A stretch of 64,000 nt of DNA from CAVVJA01 sp963779485 (GCA_963779485.1 CAVZYJ010000002.1:1-64000), one strand, 5' to 3'. Shown: positions 36,571-46,167, counted from the stretch's first letter. Made by a program: numbers and translations. The notes: generated by a model not told the origin, from the letters alone.

Positions 36571-37461
36571 TTACCCTAGGCGTTGCGCGAGGTTTATTCC
36601 AAATATCCGATGTGCGGTGGCCCGAACCGCCGCGCCCAGCTCGTCGATCCCGCTCGCCGTCGCCTCGGCCACGGCTCGGGCGGTGTAGGGCAACAGATAC
36701 GGGGCATTCGGTCGGCCGCGGAACGGGTGGGGCGTGAGGAACGGTGCGTCCGTTTCGAGAAGAATGTGGGTAAGTGGGGTGGCAGCCACGGCGGCCCGCA
36801 ACCCCGGAGCATTTGTGAACGTCACCACTCCGGGGAAAGAGAGCACCCAACCCTGCTCCACACAAGTGCGGGCCATGACCTCGTCGCCGGAGAACGCATG
36901 GAACACGACCCGCTCCGGCGCTCCCTCCTCGCGCAGCACCCGCAGGACATCGGCGTGCGCATCACGATCGTGAATCATGAGCGGCAAACCGGCCCGCTTG
37001 GCCAGGTCGATATGCCGACGGAAGTGCTCTTCCTGAAGGGACGGCGGGGTCCGGTCCCAGTAGTAGTCCAACCCGGTCTCGCCGATCGCCACGACCCGCG
37101 GATTGGCGGCCAGACGCGCGAGTTCGTCATACCCGTCGTCGGTCAGACCCGTCACCTCGGTCGGATGCACGGCCACCGCCGCGTAGACGTCGGGGTGCTC
37201 GTCCGCCGCCGCGACACACCAGGCTGCAGAGGCCAGCGTGTCGCCGACGGTGATCACCGCTGCGACGCCAACAGCTGCGGCTCGGTCGAGAGCGGCTGCC
37301 ACATAGGCCGGCGTCGCCTGAACGCCGGCCCGCTCGGCCATCGCGTCCAGGTGGCAATGCGCGTCGAAGACCGCGGCCGGCAGCGGTGCCGGCGACGGAG
37401 GAAGCTCATGACGAGCCGGGCTTTCCGCTCTCTGACGGCGGGTCGACCGGCTGCCGGTCAC
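36571..37461 (-). CDS. tatD: TatD-family metal-dependent DNase/hydrolase
   Basis: The GTG at 37461 overlaps the metG stop in a GTGA, so translation is likely coupled; the product has 296 residues. Metal ligands and motifs are FDAHCHLDAMAERAG, VAVHPTEVTGL, IGETGLDYYWDRTPPSLQEE, MIHDRDAHADVLRVL, VFHAFSGDEVMAR and LLETDAPFLTPHPFRGRPN. It is a TIM-barrel 3'-5' exonuclease or D-aminoacyl-tRNA-hydrolase-like enzyme of the cytosol. The order metG-tatD-rpfB-ksgA is a familiar actinobacterial arrangement. Confidence 0.93.
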   Translation of the reverse strand: MTGSRSTRRQRAESPARHELPPSPAPLPAAVFDAHCHLDAMAERAGVQATPAYVAAALDRAAAVGVAAVITVGDTLASAAWCVAAADEHPDVYAAVAVHPTEVTGLTDDGYDELARLAANPRVVAIGETGLDYYWDRTPPSLQEEHFRRHIDLAKRAGLPLMIHDRDAHADVLRVLREEGAPERVVFHAFSGDEVMARTCVEQGWVLSFPGVVTFTNAPGLRAAVAATPLTHILLETDAPFLTPHPFRGRPNAPYLLPYTARAVAEATASGIDELGAAVRATAHRIFGINLAQRLG

Positions 37462-39266
37462 GCCCTCGCTTCCAGCCGGGCCAGCTCCTCGTCGACGATC
37501 GACGGATCGAGCTTGGTGAACACCGGCGTCGGTGGCGCGATCGGGCGGCCCACCTCGATCGGCGTCGACTCCCACCGAGCGGCGGTCTCGTACTCTCCGG
37601 TGAGCACGCCGTAGGAAGACTCAGCCGCATCGCCGGCCACGATCCGGTCCTCACCCGGCACGAGTTCTGGCATTCCGGCCCAGATGCCGGTTCCGCCGAG
37701 CTGAGCGTGAACCCGAGAAGACGACGACGGCAGGAACGGCGTCAGCAGCGTCTTGCAGTCGTCGACCGCCTGCAGCGCGACGTGCAGCACGGTGGCCATC
37801 CGGTCCGGATCCTCGGTTCGGAGCTTCCACGGCGCCATGTCCGACAGGTACTTGTTCGCTTCCCCGACCACCCGCATGACTTCAGTGATGGCCGCGCGCT
37901 GCCGAGACCGGGCGAGCAGGTCGCCGACGGTGTCGAACGCAGCGCGGCTGGCACCGAGTAGCGCCTGGTCGGCGTCCGTCAGCTCGCCGGCAGCCGGGAT
38001 GGCTCCGAGGTTCTTCGCGGTCATCGCGACCGTGCGGTTGACGAGGTTGCCCCAGCCGGCGAGCAGTTCGTCGTTGTTCCGGCGCACGAACTCGGCCCAG
38101 GTGAAGTCGGTGTCCTGGTTCTCCGGTCCCGCGACCGCGAGGTAGTAGCGCAGGGCGTCAGGGTCGTAGCGGGACAGCATGTCCCGGACGTAGATCACCA
38201 CGTTGCGCGACGAGGAGAACTTCCGGCCCTCCATCTGCAGGAACTCGCTCGACACCACCTCGTAAGGCACGTCCAGCGCGCCGTACGACCCGGGAACACC
38301 TCCACGATCGCCGCGCCCGGAGTAGCCGAAGAGGATCGCCGGCCAGATCTCGGCGTGGAAGACGATGTTGTCCTTCCCCATGAAGTAATAGCTCCGAGCA
38401 TCGGGAGACTGCCAGAACGGTCGCCACGCATCAGGGTCACCACTGCGGGCCGCCCACTCGATCGAGGCCGACAGGTAGCCGATGACCGCGTCGAACCACA
38501 CGTACAGCTTCTTGTCCGGACGGTCCCGCCAGCCCTCGAGCGGCACCGGGACGCCCCAGTCCAGATCACGGGTGATCGCGCGCGGCCGAAGATCGTTGAG
38601 CAGATTGAGGGAGAACCGGCGGACGTTCTGGCGCCAGTGCGTCTGCTTCTGCAGCCAGTCGCCCAGCACCCCGGTGAAGGCGGCGAGGTCGAGGAAGTAC
38701 TGCTCGGTCTCGACGAACAGCGGGGTCTCACCGTTGATCCGGCTCCGCGGCTCGATGAGGTCGGACGGATCGAGCTGATTGCCGCAGTTGTCGCACTGGT
38801 CGCCCCGGGCGTGCGGGTAGCCGCAGATCGGGCAGGTTCCCTCGATATAGCGGTCGGGCAGGGTACGGCCGGTCGACGGGCTGATCGCACCCAGTTGCAG
38901 CTGGGGAAACACGTAGCCGTTCTTCAGCAGACCGAGAAAGATCTCCTGGACCACCGCGTAGTGATTCGCCGTCGTCGTCCGGGTGAACAGGTCGTAGGAG
39001 AGCCCGAGCCTCTGCAGGTCCTCGGCGATCAACCGGCTGTACCGATCGACGGCCTGGCGCGGCGTGACCCCTTCCTGGTCGGCCTGGACGAGGATCGGGG
39101 TGCCGTGCTCGTCCGTGCCGGAGACCATGAGCACGCGATGTCCGGCCATCCGCTGGTAGCGGCTGAACACGTCGGACGGCACTCCGAAGCCGGCGACGTG
39201 CCCGATGTGCCGCGGGCCGTTGGCGTAGGGCCACGCCACCGCGGTCAGGACATGATCAGTACTCAC
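37458..39266 (-). CDS. metG: methionyl-tRNA synthetase
   Basis: The protein has 602 residues. The GTG start overlaps the rsmI stop (GTGA). The HIGH motif is GPRHIGHVAG. The zinc knuckle has two pairs, CPIC and CDNC. The KMSKS loop appears as GRKFSSSRN, a common bacterial variant. The anticodon-binding helical domain follows (WGNLVNRTVAMTAKNLGAIP, YLSDMAPWKLRTEDPDRMA). No C-terminal dimerisation (EMAP-like) domain is present, as usual in Actinomycetota. It charges tRNA-Met for initiation and elongation. Confidence 0.96.
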   Translation of the reverse strand: MSTDHVLTAVAWPYANGPRHIGHVAGFGVPSDVFSRYQRMAGHRVLMVSGTDEHGTPILVQADQEGVTPRQAVDRYSRLIAEDLQRLGLSYDLFTRTTTANHYAVVQEIFLGLLKNGYVFPQLQLGAISPSTGRTLPDRYIEGTCPICGYPHARGDQCDNCGNQLDPSDLIEPRSRINGETPLFVETEQYFLDLAAFTGVLGDWLQKQTHWRQNVRRFSLNLLNDLRPRAITRDLDWGVPVPLEGWRDRPDKKLYVWFDAVIGYLSASIEWAARSGDPDAWRPFWQSPDARSYYFMGKDNIVFHAEIWPAILFGYSGRGDRGGVPGSYGALDVPYEVVSSEFLQMEGRKFSSSRNVVIYVRDMLSRYDPDALRYYLAVAGPENQDTDFTWAEFVRRNNDELLAGWGNLVNRTVAMTAKNLGAIPAAGELTDADQALLGASRAAFDTVGDLLARSRQRAAITEVMRVVGEANKYLSDMAPWKLRTEDPDRMATVLHVALQAVDDCKTLLTPFLPSSSSRVHAQLGGTGIWAGMPELVPGEDRIVAGDAAESSYGVLTGEYETAARWESTPIEVGRPIAPPTPVFTKLDPSIVDEELARLEARA

Positions 39267-40156
39267 GGATCAAGCCTAGTGATCGGGCCGTGGGCAATTT
39301 TCCGCTGCCGCTTGCTCGACACGACGGCGTCGTAGACCGTCCGTCGGGGAAGGCCGAGGCTCGCCGCGACCGCGCCGATCGCCGCCTTGCGAGACTCACC
39401 CGACTCCTCTCGAAGCGCCACTGCGTCGGCCAGGTCCGCGGCCGGGACCTCCTCCGGATCCCGGTCGGCGCCCGCGACCACGAGCGTGATCTCGCCCCGC
39501 ACCGCATCCTCGGCCCACGCGGCCAGCTCGCCCAGCGAGCCCCGGCGTACCTGCTCGTAGGTCTTGGTCAGTTCACGGCACACCGCAGCCGGACGGTCCG
39601 GACCGAAGACCTCAGCCAGGTCCGTGAGTGTCCGGGCGAGGCGATGCGGCGCCTCGAAGAACACCATGGTGCGGGCCTCGGCGGCCAGGGCGCCGAGCCG
39701 CCGACGCCGCTCTCCGGCCTTACGCGGCAGGAATCCTTCGAAGCAGAACCGATGTACGGGCAGCCCGGAGACGGCTAGTGCGGCCGTAACGGCGGACGGG
39801 CCGGGCAGCGTGGTGACGGCAATACCGCTGGCGACGGCGGCGGCCACCAGCCGGTAGCCGGGGTCCGACACCGAGGGCATGCCGGCGTCCGTGGCCACGA
39901 CGACGTCGTGGCCGGCGCGGAGCCCGTCGAGCAATTCGGGAACGCGGTGCTGCTCGTTGCCGTCGAAGAAGGAAATGATCCTGCCCCGCGGAGCAACGCC
40001 GAGATCCGCGCACAGCCGGCGCACCCGGCGAGTGTCCTCGGCGGCGATGACACCCGCGGTGCCCAGCGCCTCGGCCAGCCGCGGCGAGGCGTCGCGTGGG
40101 TTACCGAGCGGCGTTCCGGCGAGAATCACCCGGCCCGCACCCGTGGCTTCGCTCAC
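39263..40156 (-). CDS. rsmI: 16S rRNA (cytidine1402-2'-O)-methyltransferase
   Basis: GTG 40156 is chosen for GGAGG six bases upstream. The product has 297 residues. SAM-dependent tetrapyrrole-methylase fold blocks are ILAGTPLGNPRDASPRLAEA, AAEDTRRVRRLC, SFFDGNEQHRVPELL, VATDAGMPSVSDPGYRLVAA, TLPGPSAVTAALAVSGLP and FEGFLPRKAGER. It modifies C1402 in the ribosomal decoding centre. Its divergent neighbour is the mannosyltransferase gene, as in mycobacteria, and its stop overlaps metG. Confidence 0.95.
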   Translation of the reverse strand: MSEATGAGRVILAGTPLGNPRDASPRLAEALGTAGVIAAEDTRRVRRLCADLGVAPRGRIISFFDGNEQHRVPELLDGLRAGHDVVVATDAGMPSVSDPGYRLVAAAVASGIAVTTLPGPSAVTAALAVSGLPVHRFCFEGFLPRKAGERRRRLGALAAEARTMVFFEAPHRLARTLTDLAEVFGPDRPAAVCRELTKTYEQVRRGSLGELAAWAEDAVRGEITLVVAGADRDPEEVPAADLADAVALREESGESRKAAIGAVAASLGLPRRTVYDAVVSSKRQRKIAHGPITRLDP

Positions 40157-40290
40157 CCGCGACCTCCGTCCACCCACGTGGCGCTTGCCGCTTGCCGTCG
40201 TCGCCTGCGCACGCCGTCCATGCCCCGATCCTCGCTCCCGGCCGCCTGCGGCGCCGCGGGCTCACTGGCGCAGACCCTACGATCGGGGTC

Positions 40291-41913
40291 GTGACGGCGA
40301 CAGCGGAGGCCAGCGCCAAGGCCGCCGACCTCGTCTCCGACGACGCGGTCATGTCCGCTGAGGCCGTGACCGGCGGCCCCTCGGTCCCTGAGCAGCTGCG
40401 GGCCTGGCGGGATCCGTCACCCCGCGTCGGCTGGATCATCACCGCCGCCGTCACGGCCATCGCCGCCTTGACTCGGCTGTGGGCGCTCGACTGGCCCAAG
40501 GGCAAGATGTTCGACGAGGTCTACTACGCGACCGAGGCGCAGGAGCTGCTGCGCTACGGGTACGAGGACAACCGCGGCTACATGTTCGTGGTGCACCCGC
40601 CGCTGGGCAAGTGGCTCATCGCCGGCACGTCGGCGATCTTCGGCGACAACGAGGTCGGTTGGCGGCTGGCGCCGGCACTGGCCGGGATCGTGAGCGTGCT
40701 GCTGCTGGTGCGTATCGCCCGCCGAATGCTCCGGTCGAATGTCTTTGCCGGGATCGCCGGCCTGCTCCTCGCGCTCGACGGCCTCTCGGTCGTGCAGTCG
40801 CGCGTCGCATTGCTAGACATCTTCCTGCAACTGTTCGTGCTGGCCGGGTTCGGCGCCCTCGTTCTCGACCGGGACCAGATGCGCGCGCGGCTCGGCGGAT
40901 TGGTGGCCCAGGGCGTCGATCTGTCGGACGGCATACCGACGCTCGGCCCGCGACCCTGGCGCTTGGCCGGGGGCGTCCTGCTCGGGCTTGCCTGCGCGGT
41001 CAAGTGGAGCGCGCTGTCGTTCTTCGTGCTGTTCGCGGTGCTGTCCCTGATGTGGGACCGGGGCGCGCTCAAGTCTGCCGGCGTACGCCGCTCATGGCGG
41101 TGGGCGGCCCGCCGGGGCTGGCTGCCGGCCGTTGGCTCGCTGCTCGTCGCGCCCACGGCCGCTTACCTGTTCACCTGGCTGGGCTGGTTCGCCGGAGAGA
41201 ACTCGTGGAATCGGCATTGGGCCGACTCGCATCCCAGCGCAACCCGCCTGGACATCCTCGGCCTCCGGATACCGTTCAACTGGGGATTCCTGCCCGCGGG
41301 CATCCGCTCGCTCGGCGACTACCACCTCAACGCCTACCGGTTCCACGAGGGCCTCGACTCGCCGCACGCCTACGGCTCCAAGCCCTGGAGCTGGCTGATC
41401 CTCGGCCGACCGGTCAGTTTCTACTACCAGGGCGACGGCGTCCGCGGCTGCGGGGCGACGGCTTGCTCGCGGGCCGTCCTGGACATCGGGACGCCGGTGC
41501 TGTGGTGGGCATTCATTCCGGCGCTCGTGTGGCTCGTCTGGCGCTGGCTCACCAGCCGGGACTGGCGGGCGGCCGCGATCCTCGTGGCCTTCGTGGCCGG
41601 CTGGGTGGTCTGGCTGCAGGACCCGAAGCGCACGATGTTCCTGTTCTATATGACGCCTCTCGTGCCGTTCCTGGCGCTCGGCATCACCATGGGATTGGGG
41701 GCGATTCTCGGGCCCGCTACCCGTCCAGTCGTGGACGCCTCCGATCGGGCGAGCGTCCTCGCCGAGCGGCGCTGGAAATGGGGCGTGTTCGGGATCGCGA
41801 GCTACCTCGGCCTGCTGATCGTCGACTTCGCCTGGATGTGGCCGCTGTTCAGCGGCGGCCTGCTCACCTACGACCAGTGGCATATGCACATGTGGTTCCC
41901 ATCCTGGGTCTGA
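40291..41913 (+). CDS. pmt: dolichyl/polyprenyl-phosphate-mannose--protein mannosyltransferase
   Basis: GTG 40291 gives 540 residues. Numerous membrane segments (about ten) and the catalytic loop WPKGKMFDEVYYATEAQELL, with the Asp-Glu pair of GT39 enzymes, then YMFVVHPPLGKWLIAG. The C-terminal part has RTMFLFYMTPLVPFLALGIT and a conserved closing MWPLFSGG. It transfers mannose from polyprenyl-phosphate-mannose to Ser/Thr of exported proteins during Sec translocation. It is divergent from rsmI, the same pairing as Rv1002c/Rv1003 in M. tuberculosis. The Ser/Thr-rich linkers of the beta-helix protein at 15578-17800 would be plausible substrates. Confidence 0.92.
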   Translation: MTATAEASAKAADLVSDDAVMSAEAVTGGPSVPEQLRAWRDPSPRVGWIITAAVTAIAALTRLWALDWPKGKMFDEVYYATEAQELLRYGYEDNRGYMFVVHPPLGKWLIAGTSAIFGDNEVGWRLAPALAGIVSVLLLVRIARRMLRSNVFAGIAGLLLALDGLSVVQSRVALLDIFLQLFVLAGFGALVLDRDQMRARLGGLVAQGVDLSDGIPTLGPRPWRLAGGVLLGLACAVKWSALSFFVLFAVLSLMWDRGALKSAGVRRSWRWAARRGWLPAVGSLLVAPTAAYLFTWLGWFAGENSWNRHWADSHPSATRLDILGLRIPFNWGFLPAGIRSLGDYHLNAYRFHEGLDSPHAYGSKPWSWLILGRPVSFYYQGDGVRGCGATACSRAVLDIGTPVLWWAFIPALVWLVWRWLTSRDWRAAAILVAFVAGWVVWLQDPKRTMFLFYMTPLVPFLALGITMGLGAILGPATRPVVDASDRASVLAERRWKWGVFGIASYLGLLIVDFAWMWPLFSGGLLTYDQWHMHMWFPSWV

Positions 41914-41990
41914 GGTGCCGTCCACCGGTTAGGTCGTGACCAAGACCGGGCATGTATGAGGACGAATCTCGCTGCAGGAGGCGATTGGCC

Positions 41991-42434
41991 ATGGCATTCG
42001 CTGCGAAGCTCCGTCGAGCACCCCTTCGCATCGCGACCGGTGCGTACATCCTCAACGAAGGCGTGAGCAAGCTTACGGGCGACGACGAGAAGGCCAAAGG
42101 CATTCACGAGGTGGCCTCGAACGCTTATCCGATGCTGGGCGGTATCGAGCCGCGGACGTTCCTGAAGCTCCTCGGTGCAGGTGAGACGGCGCTCGGCGCC
42201 ACATTGCTGCTTCCGGTGGTGCCGGCCGCCGTGGCCGGCCTCGGGCTCATGGCCTTCTCCGGCGCGTTGCTCGGCTTCTATTGGCGCACGCCCCACCTCC
42301 ACGAGCCGAACAGTCCTCGGCCGACCCAGCCTGGCAGTGCCATCGCCAAGGACGTGTGGATGTTCGGCATCGGCACCAGCCTCGTCGTCGACGCCGCGCT
42401 GTCCGAGTCGAAGGTGACGGCTACCGAGCAGTAG
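41991..42434 (+). CDS. small DoxX-like integral membrane protein
   Basis: The protein has 147 residues from ATG 41991, preceded by AGGAGG. It has about three hydrophobic segments with APLRIATGAYILNEGVSKLT, FLKLLGAGETALGATLLLPV and AGLGLMAFSGALLGFYWRTP, followed by FGIGTSLVVDAALSE. The RIATGAYILNEGVSK opening and the helix pattern resemble DoxX/SURF4-like proteins. The biochemical activity of such actinobacterial members is unknown. It converges on the PPK2 gene. Confidence 0.6.
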   Translation: MAFAAKLRRAPLRIATGAYILNEGVSKLTGDDEKAKGIHEVASNAYPMLGGIEPRTFLKLLGAGETALGATLLLPVVPAAVAGLGLMAFSGALLGFYWRTPHLHEPNSPRPTQPGSAIAKDVWMFGIGTSLVVDAALSESKVTATEQ

Positions 42435-42500
42435 CCGCCTCGTCCGATCGGGCGCGTCAGCGCCATGCTGGCCGCCCCGGTCGGCCACCGAGCTGAGAGC

Positions 42501-43364
42501 TCAGAACGGCGTCGGGATGTATCGCAGGGTCAGGTCAGGCTCCGCGTAGCGGCCGGGCCGCTGCCGCTTGGGCAGCTTGACGGCGTGGGGTGCGAGCGGT
42601 TCGTACGGGATCTGGCTGAGGAGATGGCTGATGATGTTGAGTCGGCCACGCTTCTTGTCGTCAGTGTGCGCGATGTACCACGGGGCCCAGGTGGTATCGC
42701 TCGCGGCGAACATCGCGTCCCTCGCCCGGGAGTAGTCATACCAGCGGCTGTAGGACTTCAAGTCCATATCCGACAGCTTCCAGATCTTCCGCGGGTCGTG
42801 AATGCGACTTTCGAGGCGTCGGGTCTGCTCGTCCGCACTGACTTCGAGCCAGTACTTGAGCAGCTGGATGCCGGTATCGACCATCGCCTTCTCGACCGCC
42901 GGCACCAGCTCGAGGAACCGTTCGGTTTGCTCCGGTGTGCAGAAGCGCATCACGCGCTCGACTCCGGCCCGGTTGTACCAACTGCGATCGAAGATCGCGA
43001 CCTCGCCCGCCGCCGGGAAGTGCGAGACGTACCGCTGCAGGTACATCTGGGATTTCTCCCGGTCGTTCGGGGCCGGCAGGGCATTGACTCGGAACACTCG
43101 CGGGCTGACCCGTTCGGTGATCCGCTTGATCGTGCCGCCCTTCCCGGCGGTATCCCGGCCCTCGAACACGATGCAGATCTTGGCTCCGGTCGCCTTGACC
43201 CACTCCTGCATGGCGACCAGCTCGCCCTGCAGACGCTGCATCTCGCGCTCGTACTCCTTGCGCTTCATCTTCGGAGGCGGACTTGCTTCTTGGGCGACGG
43301 CCAGCTGCACGGTGGGGGGCGGATCGTCGTCGTGCTTGGACTTCTTCTTGGTCTTGCCGGCCAT
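42501..43364 (-). CDS. ppk2: polyphosphate kinase 2 family protein
   Basis: The protein has 287 residues from ATG 43364 (CGGAGGTG upstream). The core has Walker A KICIVFEGRDTAGKGGTIKR, then Walker B and lid AIFDRSWYNRAGVERVM, and a closing PYEPLAPHAVKLPKRQ. This is a single-domain PPK2, which uses polyphosphate to phosphorylate nucleoside di- or monophosphates. A Lys/Pro-rich N-terminal tail of about 30 residues is likely disordered. The P-type ATPase gene lies upstream on the same strand with a 61-base gap, so the two may share a transcript, maybe linking energy supply and ion pumping. Confidence 0.93.
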   Translation of the reverse strand: MAGKTKKKSKHDDDPPPTVQLAVAQEASPPPKMKRKEYEREMQRLQGELVAMQEWVKATGAKICIVFEGRDTAGKGGTIKRITERVSPRVFRVNALPAPNDREKSQMYLQRYVSHFPAAGEVAIFDRSWYNRAGVERVMRFCTPEQTERFLELVPAVEKAMVDTGIQLLKYWLEVSADEQTRRLESRIHDPRKIWKLSDMDLKSYSRWYDYSRARDAMFAASDTTWAPWYIAHTDDKKRGRLNIISHLLSQIPYEPLAPHAVKLPKRQRPGRYAEPDLTLRYIPTPF

Positions 43365-43425
43365 CTTGCTCACCTCCGGTTGATGCGGGTCTCGACCCGG
43401 CCGCGAGATTTCGACGCCGCCGCGG

Positions 43426-46167
43426 TCATGGTGTCGGCACCGTCGCGCTCGCGACCGGGCTCCGCCGCCGAGCAATCCACTTGCCGAGTTCCCAGACGAG
43501 AAGAAGCACCACCGCGGCGAGCAGTCCCAGCCCCCACTGGCCGCCGGTCAGTTGCGTCGTGCCGAGCAGTCGCTGCATGAAGTCCGCCTGAGTGATGAGG
43601 AATGCTCCGGCGATTTCCGCGGCCGCGATCAGGTTCATCCTCGAGCTGTTGAACGTCTCCACCGAGAAGACGCTCTCGGTCTCACTGCGCGCTTCGAACG
43701 CAGCGACAACGAGCATCAGGGAGAACGCCACCAGTCCGATCGACTGGCCGATCGCGATGCTGCCGTAGTGGTTTTTTCCGAGCGCGATCAGCGCCAGGTT
43801 GGCGACGGCGATGAACAGGCCGACCAGGCCGCAGGTGATCATCACCCCGGTGGTGAGAATCGAGTCGCCACGCGGACGAGGCCGGCGCCGCATCAGCCCC
43901 GGCGTTTCCTGGTCGAATCCGAGCGCCACACCGAACGGGGCGTTGACGAGGAAGTTGATCCACAGGATCTGCGCTGGAGTGAACGGCTGCCCGGCGGCGA
44001 GATTGAGCAAGGTCGCGCCGAGGAACGTGAGCACGAAGGCGATGAGTTCGAGCAGGACGAAGCGGATGTACTTGTTGAGGTTGTCGTAGAGCTTGCGGCC
44101 CTGCTCGACGGCGTAGACGATCGTCGCGAAGTTGTCGTCGGAAAGGATCATCCGGCCGGCGTTCTTCGCCACCTCGGTGCCACTGCCCATGGCAACGCCG
44201 ATGTCCGCGGCCTTGATGGCCGGCGCGTCGTTGACACCGTCGCCGGTCATGGCCACGACGTGGCCCTTCTTCTTGAGGGTCTCGGCGAGCAGCACCTTGT
44301 GCTCCGGGGCGACCCGGCCGACGACACCGATGGTGTCGATTCGGGTGAGGCGCTCCGGCTCGGACAGCGCAGCGAAGTCGGCGCCGAGGATCGCCTCGCC
44401 CGGGATGTTGAGCTGCTGGGCGATCGCGGCGCCGGTGACGACGTCGTCACCGGTCACCATCCGCACCCGGATGTGCGCCGCCTGCGCGTCGGCGACCGCG
44501 GCCTTCGACTGCTCGCGAGGCGGGTCGACCATGCCGACCAGGCTCGTCATCTCCAGGCCCTGGACCAAGGCGAGCAGATCGCCGTCCGGGTCGAAGCTGG
44601 CCGGGTCCAGATCGCGGAACGCGCCGGCCATCACCCGCAGACCGAGCCCACCCATGCGCTGGACCTGCTCGTCGGCCCGCTGTCGGAGCGCGTCGTCCCA
44701 GGGGATGCTTGCGCCGTTGGACAGCGCGGTCGCCGCCCGGCTCATCACGGCGGGCGCGGCACCCTTGACGTAGCACCGCACGACGTCATTGCCGGCTGCG
44801 TCCTTGGCCTGATTGAAGGTCGCCATCAGCTTGTAGCCCGGGTCGAACGGCAGCGTGGCGAGACGAGGCAGCTGCTCGCGCGTCCCGTCGATGTACAGCC
44901 CGGCCTTGTGCGCGAGTACGAGCAGGGCGCCCTCGGTGGGATCGCCGACCACCTTGCCGTCGACGAGCTTCGCGTCGCTCGCGACGACGTACGGCAGGAT
45001 CGCCGCCTCGATGGTGTCGGTCTTGCCGGCCGGGTGGCTGACCGTTCCCTCGAGGCCGTAGCCGATGCCCGTGATCGCGTAGCGGTCGGTCGGATCGACG
45101 ACCTCGACCGCCGTCATCTGGTTCATCGTCAGCGTTCCGGTCTTGTCCGAGTTGATCGCTGAAGTGAAGCCGAGCGTCTCCACCGACGGCAGGTCCTTGA
45201 CGATCGCCTTTTCCTTGGCCAGCTCGACGCTGCCGAGTGAGAGGACGACCTGGACGACCATCGGCAGAGCCAGCGGGATCGCCGCGATCGCAAGCGCGAC
45301 GGCCGTATTGAACAGCATCGACCACGACTGTCCGCGGCTGAGGCCGAGCGCGAACATCACGATCATCGTGAGGCCCGCGGCGCCGACGATCCAGAGGGTC
45401 AGCGTGTTCATCTGCTTGGTGAGCGGCGTTTCCTCCTTGGCGGTCGCCGAGAGCATGTGCGCGATCTTGCCGACTTCGGTGTCGCTGCCGGTCGATGTGA
45501 CGATCACCACCGCACTTCCGTGCGTGACCGGCGTGTGCATGAAGGCCATGTTCGATTGCTCGCCCGGGCCGATATCGGCGTCGGACAGCGTGGCCGCCTC
45601 CTTCGCCGCAGGGACACTCTCGCCGGTCAACGCCGACTCGTCGATCTGCAGCGCACTCGACGAGACGATCCGCCCGTCCGCCGGAACCTCGTCACCGGCC
45701 GCGATCAGCACGACGTCACCGGTCACGAGTTGTTCGGCCGGGATCTCGGCCTCGGCGCCGTCGCGTCGCACTCGCGCGGTCGCCTTCATCATCGACTGCA
45801 ATGCGTTCATCGCGCTCTCGGCCTTGCCGGCCTGACGCAGCCCGACCAGCGCATTGAACAGCGTGATCACCGCCAGCACGATGGCCGTGCTCCACTCCTT
45901 GATCACGAGCGAGACGATCGCCGCGCCGACCAGGATCAGCTGCATATAGCTCGTGTACTCGGCGAGGAACCGGCGCAGCGGCGACGGAGGCTGCTCAGTT
46001 GGCAGCGCGTTCGGCCCGTCATGCGCGAGCCTCGACCCGGCCTCGCTCCCCGACAGGCCGGAATCCGGATCTACCTCCAGCCGGTGCGCGACGTCGTCGG
46101 GAGCGACGGCGTACCAGCGCTCGCTGGCCGCTGTGGAACGTTCACGGGTCTCGTCCACCGTGGCCAT
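43426..46167 (-). CDS. P2-like cation-transporting P-type ATPase with atypical ion-site residues
   Basis: ATG 46167 (GAGGAG upstream) gives 913 residues. It has an N-terminal cation-ATPase domain, actuator ESALTGESVPAAKEAA, phosphorylation site INSDKTGTLTMNQM, nucleotide domain (CYVKGAAPAVMSRAA), hinge VGMVDPPREQSKAAVADA, VAMTGDGVNDAPAIKAADIG, and ten membrane segments. Overall it resembles bacterial Ca2+/Mg2+-type pumps. In helix 4 the usual PEGLP is PLALP, and in helix 6 the NxxTD block is NFLVNAP, so two residues that bind Ca2+ in SERCA (Glu and Asp) are replaced. The residue before SDKTGT is Asn, not the usual Cys. Ion specificity is therefore uncertain. Confidence 0.85.
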   Translation of the reverse strand: MATVDETRERSTAASERWYAVAPDDVAHRLEVDPDSGLSGSEAGSRLAHDGPNALPTEQPPSPLRRFLAEYTSYMQLILVGAAIVSLVIKEWSTAIVLAVITLFNALVGLRQAGKAESAMNALQSMMKATARVRRDGAEAEIPAEQLVTGDVVLIAAGDEVPADGRIVSSSALQIDESALTGESVPAAKEAATLSDADIGPGEQSNMAFMHTPVTHGSAVVIVTSTGSDTEVGKIAHMLSATAKEETPLTKQMNTLTLWIVGAAGLTMIVMFALGLSRGQSWSMLFNTAVALAIAAIPLALPMVVQVVLSLGSVELAKEKAIVKDLPSVETLGFTSAINSDKTGTLTMNQMTAVEVVDPTDRYAITGIGYGLEGTVSHPAGKTDTIEAAILPYVVASDAKLVDGKVVGDPTEGALLVLAHKAGLYIDGTREQLPRLATLPFDPGYKLMATFNQAKDAAGNDVVRCYVKGAAPAVMSRAATALSNGASIPWDDALRQRADEQVQRMGGLGLRVMAGAFRDLDPASFDPDGDLLALVQGLEMTSLVGMVDPPREQSKAAVADAQAAHIRVRMVTGDDVVTGAAIAQQLNIPGEAILGADFAALSEPERLTRIDTIGVVGRVAPEHKVLLAETLKKKGHVVAMTGDGVNDAPAIKAADIGVAMGSGTEVAKNAGRMILSDDNFATIVYAVEQGRKLYDNLNKYIRFVLLELIAFVLTFLGATLLNLAAGQPFTPAQILWINFLVNAPFGVALGFDQETPGLMRRRPRPRGDSILTTGVMITCGLVGLFIAVANLALIALGKNHYGSIAIGQSIGLVAFSLMLVVAAFEARSETESVFSVETFNSSRMNLIAAAEIAGAFLITQADFMQRLLGTTQLTGGQWGLGLLAAVVLLLVWELGKWIARRRSPVASATVPTP

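Noticed and set aside
43552..45162. 536-codon plus-strand frame opposite the P-type ATPase
   Set aside because: Asp/Arg/Val-rich antisense shadow without any recognisable domain; the ATPase frame is complete.
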